Shown here one piece after another: positions 24,756 through 32,908 of a DNA stretch of 64,000 nt. The notes beneath the pieces are model-generated. The model worked only from the letters and a program-made list of their open reading frames with translations. It did not search any database and had not been told where the DNA came from. The position numbers and the translations under genes were made by a program. Within the stretch, counting starts at the first letter, position 1, and every line of letters starts with the position of its first letter. The stretch comes from JBBIPA01 sp963820495 (GTDB lineage Bacteria > Chloroflexota > Dehalococcoidia > GIF9 > UBA5629), in contig CAWGAF010000002.1 of NCBI GenBank assembly GCA_963820495.1, positions 434,001-498,000 of the forward strand, in the 5' to 3' direction.

Positions 24756-26018
24756 ATGCTCAGTGTTGAAGAAGCTTTAGATAAGATATTAAGTTTTGTT
24801 ACTGTGCTTGAAGCAGAAGAAAAGCCTATTCTTGATTGTCTAGGCCAGGTTCTAGCTGAGGATATATATGCCTCTTTTGATGTGCCTCTAAGTGATAATT
24901 CTGCCATGGATGGTTATGCGGTTCAGTCTAAGAGTATTTTGGGGGCAAATCGTAAGCAACCGAAAGTGCTTTCTGTCATTGGTGAATTACCAGCTGGCTC
25001 TGTTACCGATTTAGTAGTGGAACCGGCCAAAGCTATTCGAATTATGACTGGCGCCTCGATTCCTAAGGGTGCGGATGTTGTCGTTCCTTTTGAAGATACT
25101 GATGAGAAGGCCCGTAGGGGAGCACCAGACCTGGAGAGTGGAATCGGTATTTATAGTGAGTTAAAACCTGGTTCCAATATTCGACGTAGTGGTGAAGATG
25201 CTGCCAAAGGCGAACTAGTTATAAAGAGGGGAAAGCTGCTTTTTCCTGCTGATATAGGCGTGCTTGCTTCATTGGGTAAAGGGAAAGCCTCAGTTGTTCG
25301 CCGTCCTATAGTGGGCATCTTGGCAACTGGTAACGAATTAATGGATGTAAACCAACCACTGCTTCCAGGCAAGCTATATAATAGCAATTCTTATAGTTTG
25401 GCTGCGCAGGTACTTAGATATGGAGGTATCCCAAAGCTTTTGGGTATTGCTCTAGATAATGTTGAACAATTGACTTTTGCCCTTCGTCAAGGACTTGGCT
25501 GTGATCTGTTGATAACTTCAGGCGGTGTTTCTGTGGGAGACTATGATATGGTAAAGGAGGTTCTGAGGGTGGAGGGCGACATATCCTTTTGGACTGTGCG
25601 TATAAAGCCAGGAAAGCCTTTAGCCTTTGGTACATTTAAGAGTAGCGATAATAAAAAAGTATCTCACTTGGGGTTACCGGGAAATCCGGTGAGCTCCATG
25701 GTTACATTTGAAATTTTTGCCCGTCCGGCTATTTATAAGATGATGGGTAGGGTTGATTTGGCTAGATCTACCATAAAGGCAGTGATGGAAAACCAGGTCA
25801 AGAATAGTGATGGTAGGCGTATATTTGCTCGCGTTGTAATCAGTAAAAGGGGAAATAAATACTTTGCTTGCCTTACTGGTCAGCAGGGTTCGGGGGTTCT
25901 AACTTCAATGGTGAAAGCCAACGGGCTGGCTATTATTCCAGAAACAACTAGTGAGGTTAAGCCGGGAGCTATTGTTGACGTGATTATGTTGGATTGGGAT
26001 GGAGCGCTGGGCTTGTAA
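24756..26018 (+). CDS. moeA: molybdopterin molybdenumtransferase MoeA
   Basis: MoeA inserts molybdate into adenylylated molybdopterin. It has 420 residues, the usual length. Motifs are DNSAMDGYAV near the N-terminus, GVSVGDYDMVK in the MogA-like domain, and GLPGNPVSSMV. A C-terminal beta-barrel domain completes it. An AGGGGAA ribosome site precedes the ATG. It lies between mobA and a DUF362 gene with short gaps, so these three probably form one operon dedicated to cofactor supply. Confidence 0.95.
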   Translation: MLSVEEALDKILSFVTVLEAEEKPILDCLGQVLAEDIYASFDVPLSDNSAMDGYAVQSKSILGANRKQPKVLSVIGELPAGSVTDLVVEPAKAIRIMTGASIPKGADVVVPFEDTDEKARRGAPDLESGIGIYSELKPGSNIRRSGEDAAKGELVIKRGKLLFPADIGVLASLGKGKASVVRRPIVGILATGNELMDVNQPLLPGKLYNSNSYSLAAQVLRYGGIPKLLGIALDNVEQLTFALRQGLGCDLLITSGGVSVGDYDMVKEVLRVEGDISFWTVRIKPGKPLAFGTFKSSDNKKVSHLGLPGNPVSSMVTFEIFARPAIYKMMGRVDLARSTIKAVMENQVKNSDGRRIFARVVISKRGNKYFACLTGQQGSGVLTSMVKANGLAIIPETTSEVKPGAIVDVIMLDWDGALGL

Positions 26019-26041
26019 GAAAAGGAGATTATTAGAAAGAA

Positions 26042-26779
26042 ATGATTTTTGAAGCATCTGAATTTGCATTTACACCACCGCCTTTGATTGCTAGAGCCCG
26101 GCGTGTTTTGGTTAAACCTAATGCTGTGGATGGGCAACCATACCCAGTAAGCACCAGCCGGGAAATGCTTGGCTTGATAATTGATAGTATTAAGCAGGCT
26201 AGCGATGCTGATATTATTATACTGGAGGGAACTTCGACCGGAGAGCCGATATACCCTATTTATCAAGCCTTGGGTTATGATTTTCCTCGAGTGTTGATGC
26301 TGGATGTAAAAGATTGTATTTGGGTGGAGGTAGAAAATCCTCTGCCTCATCCCTTTGCTGTAGCTACTTTCTGGGTACCAAATGTTGTTATTTCTAGTGA
26401 CTATTTAATAACTGTAACCCCTTACAAAGTTTCTGGTAGAACTGGTATTTTTAGTATCCAGAATCTTTTAAGTTTATTGCCTGTAAGCAAATATAGAGGG
26501 GATGCTCCTGGGGGTTGGGGAACTTTGTCCGAGTTTGGAATGGATAAGATAATTGCAGATCTTTATTTTACGTTACCTTTTGACCTAGGCATCATTGATG
26601 CTCGCCAAAAGCTGTTTTGCGAAGAAGGAAAATTACAAGGGAAGATAGAGAAGTATGACAAGATATTTGCCGGTGAACCGTATGAAATAGACAGGGAGGC
26701 GTCACAAATAGATGAGGTGGTGGCAGGCTATCTTGAATTTATTGAAGTTGGGAAGTCTGAACTTGAGACGTGGGGCTAA
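26042..26779 (+). CDS. DUF362 domain-containing protein
   Basis: A 245-residue protein resembling the DUF362 family, whose members have an N-terminal VLVKPN motif (here RRVLVKPNAVDGQP). A second block, PFDLGIIDARQKLFCEEGKL, is where the family has an acidic and basic pair. No CxxC clusters of ferredoxin-linked DUF362 members are present. Biochemical function is unknown. It lies 23 bp after moeA with AAGGAG upstream, so it is probably part of the mobA-moeA operon. A link to molybdopterin or redox metabolism is suggested only by context. Confidence 0.75.
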   Translation: MIFEASEFAFTPPPLIARARRVLVKPNAVDGQPYPVSTSREMLGLIIDSIKQASDADIIILEGTSTGEPIYPIYQALGYDFPRVLMLDVKDCIWVEVENPLPHPFAVATFWVPNVVISSDYLITVTPYKVSGRTGIFSIQNLLSLLPVSKYRGDAPGGWGTLSEFGMDKIIADLYFTLPFDLGIIDARQKLFCEEGKLQGKIEKYDKIFAGEPYEIDREASQIDEVVAGYLEFIEVGKSELETWG

Positions 26780-26997
26780 TTAAGTTATCAGCTCATTTGA
26801 TCTGCGTAATCCTTTGTTATTTTGCAAAATGTTTATAACTCTGTATGAATCCGATCTCCTCCTGTGAAGAGACCTATTAAATACTTAGTAAACACGTTCT
26901 CAATTAAGTAATGATTTAGTAGTAGATTAGACAGGTGCATAAATTTGTGTTTTTTGACTTTGAAGTTGGTGCTGAAAATTATTGATTAGGAGATGAA

Positions 26998-27624
26998 ATG
27001 ATTTTAAAGACTCTTGTTGTGGGACCTTATGGCACTAATTGCTATATCGTTGGCTCGGAATCTACCAAGCGAGGAATGATTATTGATCCGGGTGCTGAAT
27101 CTAATAATATCCTTAGTGCAGTAGACAAACTGGGATTATCGATAGTCTGGATAGTGGTTACTCATAGCCATTTTGACCATATCGGCGCTCTGAAAGCAGT
27201 GAAAGATGCTACTGGAGCCAAGGTTGCTATTCATGAGGCTGAAGTAAAAGGAGCATGGCAAGCTATTACTCAGGTGCTGGGTAGTGCTCTATCAGGATCT
27301 GATAAATTAGCTGAGCCAGATAAGTTGCTTAAGGATGGTGACGCAATAAACATAGATGATTTACACTTTACAGTTTTGCATACACCGGGCCATAGTCTTG
27401 GTGGTATTAGCCTGGTTGGGCATGGTGTGGTGTTCAGCGGTGACACCCTTTTTAATTTAGGCATAGGTAGGACAGATTTTCCTGGTTGTAGCCATAAGCA
27501 ATTAATAGATAGCATTTATAAAAAGCTTATGGTGTTACCGGACGAGACGATTGTTTTTCCTGGGCACGGGCCTGAAACCACTATAGGCGCTGAGCGCAGG
27601 ATGAATTCCTTTATACAGGGTTAA
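26998..27624 (+). CDS. MBL-fold hydrolase (glyoxalase II-like)
   Basis: A 208-residue metallo-beta-lactamase-fold enzyme. Metal ligands are visible: THSHFDHIG, the His in LHTPGHSLGG, the Asp in FSGDTLFNLGIGRTDF, and the His in FPGHGPETTIG. This arrangement is that of glyoxalase II and related thioester hydrolases with two zinc or iron ions. The substrate cannot be fixed. A good ribosome site, AGGAGATGAA, precedes the ATG. It follows a 218-bp gap with no recognised feature and ends just before a terminator hairpin. Confidence 0.9.
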   Translation: MILKTLVVGPYGTNCYIVGSESTKRGMIIDPGAESNNILSAVDKLGLSIVWIVVTHSHFDHIGALKAVKDATGAKVAIHEAEVKGAWQAITQVLGSALSGSDKLAEPDKLLKDGDAINIDDLHFTVLHTPGHSLGGISLVGHGVVFSGDTLFNLGIGRTDFPGCSHKQLIDSIYKKLMVLPDETIVFPGHGPETTIGAERRMNSFIQG

Positions 27625-27654
27625 CTCAGGATTTTAAGAATCATATAAACACTT

Positions 27655-27697
27655 AGCCCCTCTTCCCTTAAAAAGGAGTGAGAGGGGCTATTGTTTT
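27655..27697 (+). terminator. rho-independent terminator after the MBL gene
   Basis: A 9-bp stem (AGCCCCTCT with AGAGGGGCT) is followed by ATTGTTTT, 31 bp after the stop of the MBL hydrolase. Confidence 0.75.
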
Positions 27698-27756
27698 AAG
27701 TGTGATTTTATTGCCCTTTCGTGAATCCCGCTGGGGAACAATCTTTCAAGCTATCT

Positions 27757-29832
27757 TTAGAAAAATCCTGTGAACTGTGACAATAAGGGTGCTAGCAGCA
27801 ACGAAATTACTGCCATCAATTTGAGCATGATATTCAGTGACGGTCCCGCAGTGTCCTTCATAGGATCGCCAGTAGTATCTCCTACCACTGCTGCCTTATG
27901 AGCATCTGAGCCTTTTCCACCAAAGTTTCCTGCTTCAATATATTTCTTGGCATTGTCCCAGGATCCGCCGGCATTGTTTATGGCTACAGCGATAATGAAA
28001 CCGATAGCAAGAGAGCCGATAAGGAAGCCACCCAGAGCATATTTGCCCAGTACTATACCTACAACGATGGGTGCAAGTATGGTCATGATGGAAGGGGCTA
28101 GCATCTGCTTCAATGCTGCCCCAGTACAGATTTCTACGCACTTACTATATTGCGGTTTTGCCTTGCCTTCTTTCAGTCCCACTATCTCACGCCACTGTCG
28201 TCTGCACTCATTAACGATGTATCCTGTGGTCACACCTACCGATTTCATTGTCATAGCAACGAAGACAGCGGGTATAAGGGCGCCAAGAAAGACACCGACG
28301 ATAAGCGGTGCACTTAATATGCTTAATTGTGAGGGTGCTACTATGTTACCGTCTGCAGAAACCGTGACCAATCCTGCCGCCAGACCGTAGGAAAGGGTCA
28401 AACCCAGGGCATTCAGCACGGCAGCGCCGATAGCAAAACCTTTGCCTGTAGCTGCTGTGGTGTTACCTAAAGAATCTAAGGCATCAGTTTTTTCTCGTAC
28501 CTCAGGAGGTAATGCTGCCATAGTGCTGATACCGCCGGCGTTGTCGGCAACTGGGCCGTAGGCATCAGTGGCTAATGTTACGCCTAGAGTGGAGAGCATG
28601 CCTGCAGCAGCCATAGCCACCCCGTAAAAGCTGGCAAATTTAAAAGCTACAATTGTCGCTACAACTACTAAAATAACTGTTGGCCAGGTGCTCATAAGTC
28701 CATTAGCGAAGCCGCGGACTATATTAGCCCCAGCTCCGAAGGTCGAGGCTTCTGAAATCTCTTTAGTTGGCTTGAAAGCATAGGAGGTAAAGTAATTTGT
28801 ACTTTCTCCCATAAGCACGCCAGCGATGAGACCAGCAAGCATAGCCCAGAAGATTCCTAAGCTGTCTATACCACCCAGGAAATATATAATTAGGAAGGCA
28901 AACACGGCGGCTATTACAGAGGCACCAAGCGTGCCGCGCCTTAATGCTCCTAACAGCGCACTCATCTCTGGCTTCTCTCCGACTCTTACCATGAAACTAC
29001 CAATTATGGAAGCGATTATGCCTCCCGCACAGACTAATATGGGGATGTACCAACCCATTTGCTCGTTTGATATTATGTGCATCCCGGCAGCGAGACTGGC
29101 TAAAGTTATGGTAGCGATGATAGATTCGACATAGGATTCGAAAAGGTCAGCACCCATACCGCAAACGTCCCCAACATTATCACCAACAAAATCTGCGATC
29201 ACTGCGGCATTTCTGGGGTCATCTTCAGGAATGCCTGCTTCTACTTTGCCTACCAGGTCAGAGCCAGCATCGGCTCCCTTGGTGAAGATGCCGCCTCCCA
29301 CTCTGGCAAACAGGGCTACTAGCGAAGCTCCTGTAGCGTATGCTGGAATGGTGACTATAAAGTCAGCATCGTTATGCCAGATAAGGTAAAGTATAGATAT
29401 GCCTAGAACCCCGATACTGACCACGGTTAAACCCATCACTGCTCCACTACGGAAAGAAACGCGCAGCCCTTGATTCAAGCTTTTCATGGCACCAGCAGTG
29501 GTTCTGCTATTGGACCTGACTGCCATGCTCATGCCGGCATAGCCAGCACCCAGCGAACAAACAGAGCCAAAGATAAAAGCTACCGACGCTTTCCAGCCTA
29601 AAGCGGGGCTCAAAAATCCCAGAAGAGCCAAGATTACGGCTACGATAATTACGACGATAGCTTCCGTGCGGTATTCCCTGTGAATGAAAGCCATCGCCCC
29701 TTCCTTGATGGCACTGGAGATTTCCCTGATTTTTTCTGTTCCCTGGTCTTGCTTTAAGACGTAGCGAACGAAGTAGGCTACAGCACATCCACCAGCAATG
29801 GCACATATCACGCCTATCCAGACTAAATCCAT
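27757..29832 (-). CDS. hppA: membrane-bound pyrophosphatase
   Basis: An integral-membrane ion-pumping pyrophosphatase that uses PPi hydrolysis to move H+ or Na+ out of the cytoplasm. It has 691 residues with about 16 hydrophobic segments. Substrate motifs are DAGSDLVGKVEAGIPEDDPR, then ADFVGDNVGDVCG, and near the C-terminus GDTTGDPMKDTAGPS. The segment GNTTAATGKGFAIG carries Ala where potassium-independent members have Lys, which points to the potassium-dependent group. It cannot be decided whether it pumps H+ or Na+. It has its own promoter (29948-29976) and is monocistronic, converging with the MBL gene. Confidence 0.96.
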   Translation of the reverse strand: MDLVWIGVICAIAGGCAVAYFVRYVLKQDQGTEKIREISSAIKEGAMAFIHREYRTEAIVVIIVAVILALLGFLSPALGWKASVAFIFGSVCSLGAGYAGMSMAVRSNSRTTAGAMKSLNQGLRVSFRSGAVMGLTVVSIGVLGISILYLIWHNDADFIVTIPAYATGASLVALFARVGGGIFTKGADAGSDLVGKVEAGIPEDDPRNAAVIADFVGDNVGDVCGMGADLFESYVESIIATITLASLAAGMHIISNEQMGWYIPILVCAGGIIASIIGSFMVRVGEKPEMSALLGALRRGTLGASVIAAVFAFLIIYFLGGIDSLGIFWAMLAGLIAGVLMGESTNYFTSYAFKPTKEISEASTFGAGANIVRGFANGLMSTWPTVILVVVATIVAFKFASFYGVAMAAAGMLSTLGVTLATDAYGPVADNAGGISTMAALPPEVREKTDALDSLGNTTAATGKGFAIGAAVLNALGLTLSYGLAAGLVTVSADGNIVAPSQLSILSAPLIVGVFLGALIPAVFVAMTMKSVGVTTGYIVNECRRQWREIVGLKEGKAKPQYSKCVEICTGAALKQMLAPSIMTILAPIVVGIVLGKYALGGFLIGSLAIGFIIAVAINNAGGSWDNAKKYIEAGNFGGKGSDAHKAAVVGDTTGDPMKDTAGPSLNIMLKLMAVISLLLAPLLSQFTGFF

Positions 29833-29947
29833 ATGACTCTCCTTTCTGTTTTATCGTGGGCGCCGAATTAACCAGCTACTAAATAAGGGAGCTATTCAAA
29901 AGATTTTAGCTTTCGATTTTTTAAATAAGGCTCAATACTGGCGCAAT

Positions 29948-29976
29948 AATTTACTATGTTTTGGATAATTCTTCAA
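29948..29976 (-). promoter_or_regulatory. promoter of hppA
   Basis: TTGAAG (29971-29976), 17-bp spacer, TAAATT (29948-29953) on the minus strand. It predicts a leader of about 110 nt before the hppA ATG. Confidence 0.6.
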
Positions 29977-30004
29977 GTCTTATTTTGGATAGTAAAAGGA
30001 TTTT

Positions 30005-30661
30005 TTAATTTTGCTTTCTTTTTGTCGTTGACCCTAATTTTTTTTCTAGTTCCTTTTGTCTTAATGCAATGGTCAGGTCACCGCGGGTCTTTTCCAATAT
30101 ACCCCTGACTGTGTCAGTAGTTCGTCTCAGTCCATAGGTGATAGCGTCAGGAAAGTCCATTGTTACCAGCATGGCATAAATCTCATCCATAATGGATAAC
30201 AACTCTTCGCATCGAGAAAAATCATTTCTTCTTAAGCTATCTAAAATATAACGTCTCAACTCACCAGTAGCCTCACCTATACCATTTAGATAAGCGGGGT
30301 AACTGACATTCAGTTTTCCTGGATCGGGGATGGATTCGGAATTAATCAGTGATAAGGTAATACTAGCCTCAGCAAATTCCTTCTGAGAATCGTGGACAAA
30401 CCCAGCGTAAAGTAGCTCACTCTGACTTTTGGTTATTTCACGGGTTAGCTCTTGGAGTAAGGAAGCAGCCGACTGTAAAAGTCGCTGTGCCTCATCGTAT
30501 TCCCGACGATGAACTGCTCGGATAGTATTAGCACTGTGACGTATTATTTCACGAGATAGGCGCAGTGCCTTTTCTCTTGCTGTATCCTTGGCAGAGAAAT
30601 TAAGGCGTATCTTTTCAGCGATGCTTTCCAGGTTTTTCGATATCTTTTCTTTGTTGCTCAA
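30005..30661 (-). CDS. translin-family RNA/DNA-binding protein
   Basis: A 218-residue all-helical protein. The C-terminal stretch MDFPDAITYGLRRTTDTVRG, then ILEKTRGDLTIALRQ, matches the most conserved part of the translin/TRAX family, and the N-terminal helices (REKALRLSREIIRHSANTIR) fit as well. Eukaryotic translin binds single-stranded nucleic acid and forms an octamer that with TRAX degrades RNA. Homologues exist in archaea and a few bacteria, where the role is poorly known. It overlaps the end of thiE by 47 bp and must share its mRNA. I see no TRAX-type catalytic acidic residues that I can assign. Confidence 0.75.
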   Translation of the reverse strand: MSNKEKISKNLESIAEKIRLNFSAKDTAREKALRLSREIIRHSANTIRAVHRREYDEAQRLLQSAASLLQELTREITKSQSELLYAGFVHDSQKEFAEASITLSLINSESIPDPGKLNVSYPAYLNGIGEATGELRRYILDSLRRNDFSRCEELLSIMDEIYAMLVTMDFPDAITYGLRRTTDTVRGILEKTRGDLTIALRQKELEKKLGSTTKRKQN

Positions 30662-31691
30662 TTTTGTTAACCATTTGTCGGGTTGCTTCTTCTATGTCAG
30701 CTTGATTTAGGACAGCGCTGATAACCGCTGCCGAAATAGCTCCGGCGGATATAACCTCACCAACATTGTTCTTATTGATGCCGCCGATAGCAACCACTGG
30801 AATGGATACCTCCTGTTTTATTTGTCGTAGTCTTTCAATGCCGACTACGGTGGCCTCTTTTTTGGTCGGAGTGGGGAATACTGAACCAATAGCAATATAA
30901 TCTGCTCCCTCAGCCTCTGCTTTTAGTGCCTGTTTTAAATTTCTTGTTGAACAACCGATAATTTTATCGATGGGCAATTCCTTTCGGGCTACAGGTAATG
31001 GTAAATCCTCCTGACCGACATGCAGCCCATCGGCATCAACAGCCAGGGCTATGTCCAGATGGTCGTTGACTATAAAAAGAGCGTTGGATTTGGCACACAG
31101 TTCTTTGAGTCTTTGGGCTATAGCTAATAATTTGCCTTTTTCATGATGCTTGTCGCGAAGTTGTAGAATTTTGGCGCCACCTTTTAGGGCTTTGGTTGCG
31201 GCATCAATTTCATCTTTAGACCCTAATACCTGGGTATCCAGAATGACGTAAAGGCCAGTTAGTCGTGTCATTTTTTGCTGACGCAATATTTTAGATAGCA
31301 GATTTTGTTCTAATGCATAGAGTTCGAACCTGGCTCTCTGGAACTTGCTGGAATCCAATATTGGGCTTATTTCCGGCAGTTTAGCCAGTTCCTCTATCAC
31401 TCGCAGTCCTTCTTCCACCCTTTTGGCATTAGCTGTGATCAATGATGGTAGCTCTTGTTGCTGACTGCCTAATTTAGAATTAGCGCCGACATCGCTTCCT
31501 GAATTTCTTTCCGAGATAAGCTTTATGCCCAATTTGCTGATACTCTTGATGATGTTATGGCGAGTTGTCTTTAGTTGCTGGCTTAAGGTGGCATCGTTCA
31601 GGACAAAGCGGGCAATATCCTCGAGGAAGCGCAGCCCTTCGCTGATACGGTTGCAATTGGCGTCGATGATACGAAGCGTCTGGGGTGGCAT
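30615..31691 (-). CDS. thiE: thiamine-phosphate synthase with N-terminal domain
   Basis: ThiE joins HMP-PP and thiazole phosphate to form thiamine monophosphate. Residues 1-140 are the extra helical domain seen in cyanobacterial and some other ThiE proteins (RIIDANCNRISEGLRFLEDI). Residues 145-358 are the TIM-barrel enzyme with ILQLRDKHHEKG, FIVNDHLDIALAVDADGLHV, IIGCSTRN and GSVFPTPTK. It starts with ATG at 31691. The 3' end overlaps the translin-family gene by 47 bp in another frame. I looked for a TPP riboswitch in the 200 bp upstream and did not see a convincing one. Confidence 0.92.
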   Translation of the reverse strand: MPPQTLRIIDANCNRISEGLRFLEDIARFVLNDATLSQQLKTTRHNIIKSISKLGIKLISERNSGSDVGANSKLGSQQQELPSLITANAKRVEEGLRVIEELAKLPEISPILDSSKFQRARFELYALEQNLLSKILRQQKMTRLTGLYVILDTQVLGSKDEIDAATKALKGGAKILQLRDKHHEKGKLLAIAQRLKELCAKSNALFIVNDHLDIALAVDADGLHVGQEDLPLPVARKELPIDKIIGCSTRNLKQALKAEAEGADYIAIGSVFPTPTKKEATVVGIERLRQIKQEVSIPVVAIGGINKNNVGEVISAGAISAAVISAVLNQADIEEATRQMVNKIEQQRKDIEKPGKHR

Positions 31692-31763
31692 TTCTTAAAT
31701 CCTTCAGCGGTTCGTATAATTTGTCTTCTCTGTTGACATAGTTAAATTCTATATGACTGGGGA

Positions 31764-31769
31764 ATTGTA
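31764..31769 (-). promoter_or_regulatory. possible extended -10 promoter of thiE
   Basis: TACAAT preceded by TGC on the minus strand (an extended -10), about 75 bp upstream of the thiE ATG. The -35 match is weak. Confidence 0.35.
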
Positions 31770-31897
31770 GCATATAGGTGCTATGATGTGGAAGTAAATT
31801 TAGAGTTTTGACTAGTTGAAGTATAGCTTGCTGGGCTGATACAATTTGGAGTTAATAAAAGGGTATAGGTTTTAATACCTGAAGGAGGTTGAGATAC

Positions 31898-32806
31898 TTG
31901 TCGTACGCACAACTGATTGTAAATCCCATTGCTGGTGCTGGTAAAACTACTCAAAAATGGCCGCATATCAAAGAACTGCTGCAGAGCCTTGGGCTGGATT
32001 TTGAATATGCTTTAACTGAAGCTCCGGGTCATGCCGTCGAACTTGCCAAATTAGCAGCTAAGAAGGGCTGTAAACTTATTGTATCCATAGGCGGCGATGG
32101 CACTATAAATGAGGTGGTTAATGGGCTGTATGAGGCTAATGCTCTCAAAGATATAATGCTGGGCATTATTAGCACAGGAACTGGAGCGGATTACATCCGT
32201 ACTATAGGTATACCTCGTGTTTATGATGAAGCCTGCCAACTTTTGATAAAGCCAAAGACTCGTATTGTAGACCTTGGTATCGTCGAGTGTACAGGAAGTA
32301 GCGGCAAGATTAAGCGGCTGTTTGTTAACTTTGCTGGTCTGGGTTTTGATGCTGAGATAGTTAGAGCTACTACCCAAACATATAAGGCAATGGGCGCTAC
32401 TGCGTCTTATCTCCTGGGCTTGCTCTCGACATTGGTATCTTACCGGAACAAGGAAGTATCTATCATTATAGATGGAGAGGTCGAGGAGAGAAAGGTTGTT
32501 ACTATCTTGATGGGACATGGCAAATATGCCGGTGGTGGTATGATGACGACTCCGAATGCCGATCCCAGCGATGGTCTCTTTGATATGTTAATTGTGGACA
32601 ATATAACCAAACCTGATCTACTCCGGACGCTGCCACGTATATATGACGGGACACATCTTACTCACCCCAAGGTTTCGGTAAGACGGGCAAGGGAAGTAGA
32701 AGTCCGTCCCAAACTTAAGATGAGCATCCAGGCAGATGGTGACCTTATCGGTGAAGCGCCCGGGCGCTTCCAGGTTTTACCTGCTGCCCTAAATGTGGTT
32801 GTCTAA
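31898..32806 (+). CDS. diacylglycerol/lipid kinase family protein
   Basis: A 302-residue member of the DAGK catalytic family (YegS/DgkB-like). It has LIVNPIAGAGK at the N-terminus, the nucleotide loop SIGGDGTINEVVNGL, and GTGADYIR where most members have GTGNDFAR. The C-terminal beta domain contains GHGKYAGGGMMTTPNADPSD. It phosphorylates a lipid such as diacylglycerol; the exact substrate is unknown. I chose the TTG at 31898 because GAAGGAGG lies nine bases upstream; a TTG at 31889 is inside that site. It is divergent from thiE. Confidence 0.88.
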   Translation: MSYAQLIVNPIAGAGKTTQKWPHIKELLQSLGLDFEYALTEAPGHAVELAKLAAKKGCKLIVSIGGDGTINEVVNGLYEANALKDIMLGIISTGTGADYIRTIGIPRVYDEACQLLIKPKTRIVDLGIVECTGSSGKIKRLFVNFAGLGFDAEIVRATTQTYKAMGATASYLLGLLSTLVSYRNKEVSIIIDGEVEERKVVTILMGHGKYAGGGMMTTPNADPSDGLFDMLIVDNITKPDLLRTLPRIYDGTHLTHPKVSVRRAREVEVRPKLKMSIQADGDLIGEAPGRFQVLPAALNVVV

Positions 32807-32908
32807 ACAGCGGACATTTCTGCGAAGTGCAGATGAGCTAATTGTGTGGTGTTGTTTGGTCTGGTCTGGTCTTAGAATGCCTATCTTAGTGCTAGTCATG
32901 GGTGTAAT

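Noticed and set aside
31692..31888. Possible TPP riboswitch upstream of thiE
   Set aside because: No THI-box core (CUGAGA) or pairing partners could be found in this stretch.
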